This document shows, piece after piece, positions 1-6,577 of a stretch of DNA of 17,583 nucleotides. The position numbers and the translations under genes are program-made. The first letter of the stretch is position 1. Each line of letters opens with the position of its first letter. The stretch comes from Sergeia podlipaevii (taxonomy: Eukaryota; Euglenozoa; Kinetoplastea; Trypanosomatida; Trypanosomatidae): NCBI GenBank assembly GCA_030849805.1, contig JASANZ010001824.1:1-17583 (forward strand). Reading direction: 5' to 3'. The notes beneath the pieces were generated by a model. It did no database searches and was not told the DNA's origin. It saw only the letters and a program-made list of their open reading frames with translations.

Positions 1-18
1 GGGAGGGGGGGGGGGGGA
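1..18 (+). repeat. Homopolymeric G run at window edge
   Basis: The window opens with a nearly pure G run broken by one A. In the transcribed orientation it is a poly-C tract continuing a T-rich stretch, consistent with a polypyrimidine splice tract. Homopolymer length in such runs is unreliable in assemblies. Confidence 0.7.
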
Positions 19-448
19 AGGATTAAAAGAATGAAAAAAGCAAGCATGTAAGATGAGCACACAGTGAAAGCATCACAAAGAGTATTAGCATGGGAACTAC
101 AGCAGTACTTCGTATACAAAAATATCTAAGTAATAAAAAAAGAAATACGAGAAATAAAACGAGATGGCGCAACTTAAGAAAGAAACTACAAATAGATCTC
201 CCAATCCCCCACTTTCCCTTTTGCGTTGTCGATAAAATAAATACCGAAAGGGAAAGCAAGAGTGTATGCCGCTATTGCTTCCCAGGTCCATCTAGTGTGC
301 GTCTATATATATGCAGACACACCCGCGCTATGCATGTGTGAGTACGCAGAGGTCTCTGGCAAGGAAGTAATAAGAGGAGATAGATAGATAAATAGTAATG
401 CAGATGATGATAGCCATCTGAGCAAGGTCACCGTGACTGAATGCTGTA
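1..448. other. Spacer downstream of the small hypothetical gene
   Basis: No convincing gene. The left edge is a G-rich run on the plus strand, that is, a C/T-rich run on the transcribed strand, which may be the splice tract of the next gene beyond the window. GATA-type and TATA-type short repeats occur near 300-400. The short minus-strand frames here encode only Phe/Leu/Ser-rich sequence typical of pyrimidine-rich RNA. Confidence 0.6.
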
Positions 449-904
449 CTAGTCACTGTCAGTATCCGGCATGCCATTATCACCTAGGTGGCGCACCTCG
501 TTGATATCCTCCTGGCGCTCTGCTTGCTGCTCTTGCTCATCTTCCGTTATCCCTTTCTCGCCTTCGTGTGTTTTACTCGGCTTTGTAGGACCTCTGAACC
601 CACGTGAAGGCTTGGCCGCGTCTGCAGCGCTGTCGAAACTAGCGCGCATCGGGGGTCTTCCGCCTGAGCAGGGCCTTTGCTTAGTAGCTGCTGCTGCTGC
701 TGCTGATGGATGCGGACGAGTACCCGGGGCACGACGACTGCGCTGCTGACGCGCAGGCTGCCCGGACTGTTGCCCTGTCGTCAGACGCGCCTCAAAGTCG
801 TCTAGTTCCTTTGAAGAGGTAGGAAAGTCGCTTGTGTCGTCTTGCATGTAGGTGCCCTGGAGCATGGGATCTTGCCCGTCCCTCACTGCGCCAGTTCCGT
901 TCAT
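449..904 (-). CDS. Small hypothetical, probably disordered protein (151 aa)
   Basis: I do not recognise this protein. The ATG at 904 (MNGTGAVRDG...) is chosen because the open frame upstream of it is a polypyrimidine-encoded run of Phe and Leu with no earlier ATG. The product is rich in Gln, Glu, Asp, Pro, Ala and Arg. It has a short acidic N-terminal part (about residues 20-42, including KELDDFEARL), a run of six alanines encoded by GCA-type repeats near residues 70-76, a Glu/Gln-rich stretch near 120-135 and an acidic tail ending DTDSD. There are no membrane segments and no recognisable fold, so it is probably largely disordered. It is the last gene of the series and lies about 1.2 kb downstream of the DUF423 pair. 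Coding status rests on the intact frame, the ATG and a composition unlike the AT-rich spacer. It could still be a lineage-specific or spurious ORF. Confidence 0.6.
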   Translation of the reverse strand: MNGTGAVRDGQDPMLQGTYMQDDTSDFPTSSKELDDFEARLTTGQQSGQPARQQRSRRAPGTRPHPSAAAAAATKQRPCSGGRPPMRASFDSAADAAKPSRGFRGPTKPSKTHEGEKGITEDEQEQQAERQEDINEVRHLGDNGMPDTDSD

Positions 905-1040
905 ATGCGCACGTAATCTTTTTTCGAGTGAGAAGAAAAATATAGAAAGTAAAAAAAGAATTGCTGACGACAATGTACTTTAGTGTTTACAATTTTTTTT
1001 CTTCCTTTTCTTATTCTAACAACAGCTCACTGGAATGTTA

Positions 1041-1081
1041 AGGGAGTGAAAAGCAAGGAAAAGGGAGAAGGAAAAAGTGAG
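1041..1081 (-). promoter_or_regulatory. Polypyrimidine tract, candidate trans-splice signal for the small hypothetical gene
   Basis: Read on the minus strand this is an almost pure C/T run of about 40 bases. The first AG after it lies at 1030-1031, giving a 5' leader of about 125 bases to the ATG at 904. Competing acceptors are AG at 918-919 (tract 921-965, very short leader) and at 1189-1190 (after the 1230-1295 tract). Confidence 0.45.
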
Positions 1082-1229
1082 ATGCTATACGCCTACCACA
1101 GTATATATAAAATCAAGTGTACATAATGTGTCAAAAGATGAGCAAAGCGCACATAGTCGCGCGGGAAATACAATGCTGCCAAATGGGCCTCATTGCAGTT
1201 TAGCACAAGTCGTTGTTGTTATTGTTGAT

Positions 1230-1295
1230 GTAAAAAAAAAGAAGAAAAAGAAAACAAAAAGAGAAAAAAAAAGAAGAAAACAAAAAGAGGGAAAT
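1230..1295 (-). repeat. Extended polypyrimidine tract
   Basis: About 65 bases that are almost uninterrupted A/G on the plus strand, hence T/C in the transcript; this is the longest such run in the window. The nearest following AG in transcript direction is at 1189-1190. It could direct splicing of the small gene or polyadenylation of the preceding DUF423 gene, since the two processes are coupled in trypanosomatids. Confidence 0.5.
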
Positions 1296-2072
1296 CAAAC
1301 ATTTGAGTTGCTTCTCACTGCATAATCCACCCCAACTGTAAAGCCAAGGATGAACGCACAGAGAGCTTCCTCTTCCCCTAAAAGGAGAGAGAGGGAAACA
1401 GAAGACAGCTGCTACCACTTATTCTTTTTTCCTACTCTTCTTGTTTACGACGGTAATTGCAATAATAACAAACTTTTTTTCTCTTTACTTCTTCGTATTC
1501 TGCAGTCGGTGATTGATTCATGATTCCTGTACGCTATACAAAAACGAGGGAAAAAAAAGGGTGGCATAAAAACAAAAATGTAAGATTCTTTTTTGGATCA
1601 AACGTTTTCCATTAACGTAGTATTTTTCTTTTTGAAAATGGTAGTTGCTGTTCTCTCATATTTTTTTTTTGCTGTTGTTGTTGTTTGTGTCAGTAGTTCA
1701 GCATCGAACAGGCTGCCTGAAACGCTGATAAACCATCCAATAAATATAATGCGCAGATAAATACGCGCAAGTTGTCATAGTTGGTAAAAGCTTATCTAAA
1801 AATTGACTGCTGAAGCTAAAATTTTAAGATTTTTTTTTAAAGATAAAGAGGTGCGACACTTACTTGAGACGAGCATTGATGGAAACGCAGTGCTACACAT
1901 CAAAAAAAAATGCAATGTGTGCGCGTAAGCTCTAAGAAACCATAACACCGCCAAAAACAAAGGGCCCACAAAAGAAAGAGGAAGAAAAAAAAAGGGAATT
2001 CATTCCAGGTCACATCATTCTTTACTTCATTTCTTCACTTCTCATCCCTTTCTTATTGATGACTTGTGCCAG

Positions 2073-2480
2073 CTACTCGCTCATACCGGCGGCAGCAATG
2101 CATCCCCAGCCCGCGGCAAGAATCACACCTCCGATAGGGGGCAGCTTGATAAGCCAGCTGGGGTTGTGGAGGGTGCTGTGCACGTAGCGGGGCACAGACA
2201 CGAGCAGGGTGCCCACAGCGAAGAGGCAGTAGGCGCGGCATAGGTGCTTGCCGGAGGCCTTGGACATGCGGGGGCCAAGGGCGGCGACGACCATCATGGC
2301 GACGGAGTGCACGAGATGGTACTGGTTGGCCACGTTGTATGCCTTGAGCTGCGAGGCGTCCATCATGTTGAGGAAGGCGTGGGAGCCGAGAGCGCCAAGC
2401 ACAACGCTCAGCCCTCCACTGAGGCCAGCGAAAAGGAGTGGAGCGTTGAAGGGGCAAGTGGCGGCCTGAACGGTAGACAT
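2073..2480 (-). CDS. DUF423/TMEM256-family small membrane protein (135 aa), canonical copy
   Basis: This is a small integral membrane protein of the DUF423 (bacterial YgdD-like, eukaryotic TMEM256) family, whose biochemical function is unknown. Four hydrophobic segments are visible at about residues 13-32, 54-69, 84-98 and 114-132. Family hallmarks are GALGSHAF at 29-36, YHLVHSVA at 54-61, PPIGG at 114-118 and the following GW at 124-125. The length is typical for the family. The ATG at 2480 is preferred over the longer frame because a candidate splice acceptor AG (2531-2532) following a pyrimidine tract lies only 50 bases upstream and would remove the longer N-terminus. A second, more diverged member is encoded immediately upstream in the transcript at 3825-3445, so this is a tandem family pair. 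Family assignment is firm; cellular location and role are not visible. Confidence 0.9.
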   Translation of the reverse strand: MSTVQAATCPFNAPLLFAGLSGGLSVVLGALGSHAFLNMMDASQLKAYNVANQYHLVHSVAMMVVAALGPRMSKASGKHLCRAYCLFAVGTLLVSVPRYVHSTLHNPSWLIKLPPIGGVILAAGWGCIAAAGMSE

Positions 2481-2530
2481 GATGATGGCAGTAGTTTGGC
2501 GGGTTAACTTGAGTGTCGATAACAGATGAT

Positions 2531-2560
2531 CTTTTAAAAAGAAAGGGGAACAAAGGAATA
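2531..2560 (-). promoter_or_regulatory. Candidate trans-splice acceptor for the 135-aa DUF423 gene
   Basis: On the minus strand a pyrimidine run (TTCCTTTGTTCCCCTTTC and following Ts, about 2535-2560) is followed by AAAG, with the AG at 2531-2532. This gives a leader of about 50 bases and supports the ATG at 2480 over the longer upstream frame. Confidence 0.55.
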
Positions 2561-3044
2561 TTAAATGAAGGCGCACATTTGCATGATTGCATAGAGCAAT
2601 AATTTTTTTTTTAAGATAGCAAAAAAAAAAAGAGCAACACGGTGCTTTCTTTCAGATGTGCCTAAAGCAGTTGGTGCGTCGCAACACAAAGAGTTGTAGA
2701 CTTTTTTTTTCTTTGACTTCAGCTTATTTGAGAAAAACACTCCCCGTCGCAAAACACGCATTGGTTCATACAAATGCGTGTGCATAGGGAGAAAAGAGCC
2801 AAAAAAAGGAGAAAAAAAAAAGTTGTCTGCTTTTTTGTTTTGGCTGTTGAATCTCACTTTTCTCACAACTGTCTTTACTTTCTTTTTCCTTCAAGTTTCA
2901 TATTTCAGTTTTGTATTTTGTGTGTTTCCTTTGTTCATAGCTTCTAGTTGATGCTACTCTCATATCCTCTCTATCACCAGTGCTCTCACTCAATCTTGCT
3001 TTTGTTTTGAGTTTTCCTCTTGATGACTATTCCCCGATGTATAC

Positions 3045-3045
<1 letters not shown>

Positions 3046-3075
<30 letters not shown>
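3046..3075 (+). repeat. (TG)15 microsatellite
   Basis: A perfect 30-base TG dinucleotide repeat in the spacer between the two DUF423 genes, followed by a short run of AT. It lies in the predicted 3' untranslated part of the 126-residue DUF423 transcript, where it reads CA. Confidence 0.95.
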
Positions 3076-3076
<1 letters not shown>

Positions 3077-3444
3077 ATATATATAAATGTGGCTTCTTTC
3101 AAACAATGTTCACATTTCATTGCGTTTCGGTCCCCTTTTAGTGAACGAGCAGACAGTATACTCACACGTCACGGATGGGGGATACACACCGGAGAAAAAG
3201 GGGGGGGGATCCTGAGATGTGGAAACTTACATATATATAGCGATCAGTTGGTTGATTGTGTTGTGCCTTTTTGCGTTGATTGTTTGTCCAAAAATAAAAT
3301 AAAATTAAATTAAAAAGCTAAGCTAAAAAAAAAAAAACTAAAGTTGACGGTACTCAGAAGCGAGAAGGAGAATCACGCAAACAAAGAGAAGAAGTAGGGA
3401 AAAACCTCGCCTTCATTCACGTCCACTCCTTTCCTCTTTCCAAT

Positions 3445-3825
3445 CTACCACTTGAGACCGGCAAGACCACACTGCATCCATCCAAGCACGAGGATGAGAC
3501 CGCTGGTAGGGGTTAGCATACCGATGATTTTGTGAGACTTAAGGCACACCGCATAGACGGAACCGGCAAATCCACCGGCGCCGACGAGCACGAGCCAGAA
3601 GCCGTTCGTCATGTGCTCCTTGGACGCAGCATTGGTGCAGAGCCGCAGCATAAAGGCGATGCCGAGAAGGCAGGCAGAGTGAGTGAGATGGTAGTTGTTG
3701 GCGGTACCCCACGCACGACGCTGACGCGCGGTAAAGCTCGTTTTCTTTGCCGTGCCAATTCTGTCCAAAAGAAGGCTGCTGGCACCGAAGACGCCAGCGA
3801 TGGCAAGGGGAGAGCAGGCTGACAT
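3445..3825 (-). CDS. Diverged DUF423/TMEM256-like membrane protein (126 aa)
   Basis: This is a second small multi-pass protein related to the 135-residue DUF423 protein encoded downstream. The shared features are YHLTHSAC at residues 45-52 (YHLVHSVA in the neighbour), a proline-containing turn TPTSG at 105-109 in place of PPIGG, and the final GW at 115-116 inside the last hydrophobic segment. Hydrophobic stretches lie at about 6-20, 47-62, 76-94 and 105-122. The first-helix motif GALGSHAF is missing, replaced by a GVFGASSLLL-type sequence, and the loop before the YHL motif is basic. The ATG at 3825 is the only in-frame start and gives a family-typical length. If the nearest AG is used the 5' leader would be only a few bases. 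The protein looks like an old tandem duplicate that has diverged strongly. Function is unknown. Confidence 0.82.
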   Translation of the reverse strand: MSACSPLAIAGVFGASSLLLDRIGTAKKTSFTARQRRAWGTANNYHLTHSACLLGIAFMLRLCTNAASKEHMTNGFWLVLVGAGGFAGSVYAVCLKSHKIIGMLTPTSGLILVLGWMQCGLAGLKW

Positions 3826-4202
3826 TGCTTCTTAAAAAAAAAGTAGCGACTGCGGTTGTGCGCTTTTGCTATTAAGTCAATGTTGGTTCGTGTCTTCNAA
3901 AAAGAAAAAGTAAGGGCAAACCTCTAAAGATCATGTATGAAAAAGAACAGGATAGAGAAAAAAAAGTCAAAATAAAGAGAAAGAAAAACGATTAGGGATG
4001 CACTGACAGCCGTATTACATAAAAAGAAAAAAAAAACGACCATTATTCTAGTGAAGAAGACTTCATCTCTTTTTTTCTTTGTTTTTGTTTTGTATGTAGC
4101 ATAATTAGTAAGGCAAATGTTTCTCCTCTAATACGATACAATAAGATATGAACAACAAACAAAAAAAAAAAACAAAAAAAGACAAGCCACACTTGAGACT
4201 GC
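3826..4202. other. Spacer upstream of the 126-aa DUF423 gene
   Basis: No gene. On the transcribed strand it has a T9 run directly before the DUF423-like ATG, a larger pyrimidine tract near 3899-3912, and further tracts near 3957-3990, 4021-4036 and 4160-4180. One undetermined base (n) lies at 3898. AG candidates after the 3899-3912 tract are at 3894-3895 and 3869-3870. Confidence 0.55.
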
Positions 4203-6074
4203 TCAGCACGTGACCTCAATGGCCCACACGTACAAGTTGACCAAGTATCGGAAGTTCACTATCCCACCCACGACCAGCGGAAACTGACGGGGTTCTGCAT
4301 CCATGGCACCCCCTAGCCACACCCTGTACCGAGCCCCTTCTTCGTATATTGAGGTGCCATAAGTCACAGGTGGGAGCGCCAGTGTGGATAGGATAGGGGG
4401 ACCATTACCCTCACACATGTTAGCTTCCCAGCGAGCAATCACTAGTTCCTGCATGGCGTCAAGAACCATCATGAGAGGCAGATCCATCGTTCGGGGAGAA
4501 GCTGCATCTTTTTCATAGCCATAACGGTACCAGACCTCTCCATACCTACCTGCATAGTACGCGTGAGTGAGGCGGTCCCACCACTCCGCGAGAGACTGCA
4601 GAGTGCCGTCACTACAACCGACGCTGAGGCAAATAGATGTATTGTCATCTTCATGATCTTCCCGAGAAGCAATAGCCGTACCGTAACGGCTCTGTAGAGC
4701 TTTGTTGGCACTCCTGGTGTTGCTGTTACCACCATCGTAGCTAGTGATGGCGTTGGCCCACGCAGAATCAAATGGTGGCCCACTGAGGGGAAGCCTGCCA
4801 GCTACGCTGTGTGTCTGCAGTTGATATGTCTCGCCAAGGTTGTGGTGCTCGTGTAGCTCTGGACATGTATCAACAACACCATCATCTCTGTCGCTCGCTG
4901 CTCCACACACAAAACTCCCTGGCTTTATCGGCACGGGTGAAAGCGTCCTCGTGAGGTCTGTTTGACCATCATCCTGAGCATAACATCTACACTCTGTCGC
5001 AAGAGTCGCTTCACCTCTGGCAGTGCTGTTCAAGGACTTATTCGCAGCAACGGCAAATGTCTTTGGCGATACCCACGGCTTGCTCACCAAGGGTGTCTCA
5101 CGACGACGATTGGGGTGTGCGGATTTCTGTTCCTTGGCTTTTTGGCCCGCTACAAGACAGGCAGCATGCGCATCCAACTCGGTACTGGTGGCTGCGTCTG
5201 CCTTGGCATTCAGGCCATCACAACGCTGGCGTTGAGACGGCGATGGAGTGCGAAATGGCTGGTGAGACCGCCGTGAAGGGTACCCACGCAGCCGTAGGTC
5301 CATGATATCTGTGTATCCCCGCACTCCACTGCGAGGCGGCTTGCGTCGCTTCTCTGGCGATATGTATTCCATCATCGTCGCTGTGATGTTGGCTGCAGCG
5401 CGTACACGCACCACTTGCTCTTCACGGGATCTTGGTTGCGGGGAGGATGACATCTCCCCACGTGAACGACTTTTCCGGCAAATACTTTCTGAAAGCGGCG
5501 ATAACTGGGGCTTGAAGGTGTTTTGCAGTGCCTCTCCTTGTGCTGCCTCCCGCTCCGCCAGCTGCTCTGCCCGCTTAGCGTCCCGCTGCTTTGCAAACGC
5601 GGTCTGCCGCTCGATGAAAGCGTGCAGTTTCTTGAAAGAAATGAGACGCGGCCCGTCTAATCGGTCAGTTTCTTCCTTGATTGCCGCATTGCCTGCATTG
5701 ACATCTCTGCAGGAAGTGAATGAAATGGGATCCACAAATGGGTCAGAGGTGCGTGGTACCCGTGCTCCAGCTGGTTTCCACGGTAATGGCCCTCGCAATG
5801 ATAACTTGTCCGTTTCTCTTCTCATTTCTTCTGTCTGCGGAGAATATTGTAGCTGCCGAGCTCTCCGTGCAGTGTGCAGAAGACCACTTTGCTGGCATGG
5901 CATTTGGCTGGCAGACTTTCTGATCATCTTGCTATGCGTCACAGGTGAAGGGCCCCCAGTATGAGGCTGACTACTGTCGGCGCCATGACCCCTCTCGTTC
6001 TTGTTATCTTCGACTTCTTGACATAGCAGTTCCTCGGCTGGAAGAAGACGAAGATACGAGTATTGATCACTCAT
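4203..6074 (-). CDS. Large hypothetical protein with charged helix and aromatic C-terminal domain (623 aa)
   Basis: I do not recognise a family. The ATG at 6074 (MSDQYSYLRL...) is used; the frame extends six codons further only from a GTG, which is not a credible start here. Residues about 20-140 are polar and probably disordered. Residues about 142-182 form a strongly charged helix (KLHAFIERQTAFAKQRDAKR and onward), followed at about 185-200 by TFKPQLSPLSESICRKS, an FKP-x-x-S type motif that I associate, as inference, with trypanosomatid cytoskeletal or flagellar proteins. The middle (about 200-450) is low-complexity and Arg/Ser/Pro-rich. The last 130 residues are different: hydrophobic and rich in Trp and Tyr (AEWWDRLTHAYY, GEVWYRYGYEKD), suggesting a folded domain. 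No signal peptide or membrane segment is seen. A cytoskeletal role is only a guess. Confidence 0.85.
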   Translation of the reverse strand: MSDQYSYLRLLPAEELLCQEVEDNKNERGHGADSSQPHTGGPSPVTHSKMIRKSASQMPCQQSGLLHTARRARQLQYSPQTEEMRRETDKLSLRGPLPWKPAGARVPRTSDPFVDPISFTSCRDVNAGNAAIKEETDRLDGPRLISFKKLHAFIERQTAFAKQRDAKRAEQLAEREAAQGEALQNTFKPQLSPLSESICRKSRSRGEMSSSPQPRSREEQVVRVRAAANITATMMEYISPEKRRKPPRSGVRGYTDIMDLRLRGYPSRRSHQPFRTPSPSQRQRCDGLNAKADAATSTELDAHAACLVAGQKAKEQKSAHPNRRRETPLVSKPWVSPKTFAVAANKSLNSTARGEATLATECRCYAQDDGQTDLTRTLSPVPIKPGSFVCGAASDRDDGVVDTCPELHEHHNLGETYQLQTHSVAGRLPLSGPPFDSAWANAITSYDGGNSNTRSANKALQSRYGTAIASREDHEDDNTSICLSVGCSDGTLQSLAEWWDRLTHAYYAGRYGEVWYRYGYEKDAASPRTMDLPLMMVLDAMQELVIARWEANMCEGNGPPILSTLALPPVTYGTSIYEEGARYRVWLGGAMDAEPRQFPLVVGGIVNFRYLVNLYVWAIEVTC

Positions 6075-6577
6075 TGAAGAGCGTGTAAACACCGTCTTTC
6101 TTTTTCTTCACAATCGTCTTTCAAAAAAAAAAAAAACAGAGACTATCGGGGTACTATCTCGCTCCTTCGTTTTCACTGTGTGTGTGTGCGTCTACAGTTT
6201 ACAATGTATTCAAAAATCTACTCTACTCTACTTCATACAGGCTTCTTCTCTTCACTTAGCAGTTAAGTGCTTTGTTACGTTGTGCCGTCCTTTTGTAAAC
6301 CAGGAAAGCAATTATAGGAGAGATGAGAAAGAGGAGAAATCAATTTAAAATACTGCGAGCTTATATCATACAACAAATGATGATGATGATAATAATAATA
6401 GGAAAATAAAAAAGAGTAAAAAAGCTTTGAGCTTCCTTTCTCTAATCTTACTCCGTCCCATGTGAAGAAGAAGATCAACAACAACAACAAAAATCGGGAA
6501 GCTGTGTGTTAAAGCGTAGTTGTATCTGTTAATCGTGGGGTTCATTGCAGCTAGTAATAAACTTTATCATTCCATCC
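6075..6577. other. Spacer between the AAA+ gene and the 623-aa hypothetical gene
   Basis: No supported gene. It includes a GAT/AAT trinucleotide patch near 6377-6401, an AAC patch near 6477-6490 and, at its left end, the splice signal of the 623-residue gene. Confidence 0.6.
6118..6142 (-). promoter_or_regulatory. Candidate trans-splice acceptor for the 623-aa gene
   Basis: A run of 14 Ts on the minus strand (6123-6136), preceded by CTCTG, is followed by GAAAG with the AG at 6118-6119. The predicted leader to the ATG at 6074 is about 43 bases. Confidence 0.6.

Larger units (their letters stand above)
905..2072. other. Long intergenic spacer (about 1.2 kb)
   Basis: No supported gene. It contains several strong polypyrimidine runs on the transcribed strand, at about 921-965, 1041-1081 and 1230-1295, plus many short A- and T-tracts. 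The frames in it are short and of low complexity. The region probably holds the 3' untranslated part of the 135-residue DUF423 gene and the splice region of the small hypothetical gene. Confidence 0.6.
2481..3444. other. Spacer between the two DUF423 genes (about 1 kb)
   Basis: No supported gene. It holds the candidate splice acceptor of the downstream gene, several A/T homopolymers, a TG microsatellite and short TA runs. The frames at 2561-2866 and 3020-3313 are low-complexity and not credible as genes. Confidence 0.6.

Noticed and set aside
2561..2866. 101-codon minus-strand frame upstream of the 135-aa DUF423 gene
   Set aside because: Built largely from T-tracts giving Phe and A-tracts giving Lys. 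It overlaps the splice tract of the next gene and has no recognisable motif.
3445..3825. The 126-aa DUF423-like protein as a truncated fragment of the neighbouring copy
   Set aside because: It has its own ATG, four hydrophobic segments and a family-typical length. The differences are spread substitutions rather than a deletion.
5302..5964. 220-codon open frame on the plus strand
   Set aside because: Antisense shadow of the 623-residue gene. Its composition is Ser/Arg/Cys-rich with no motif, and every supported gene is on the minus strand.
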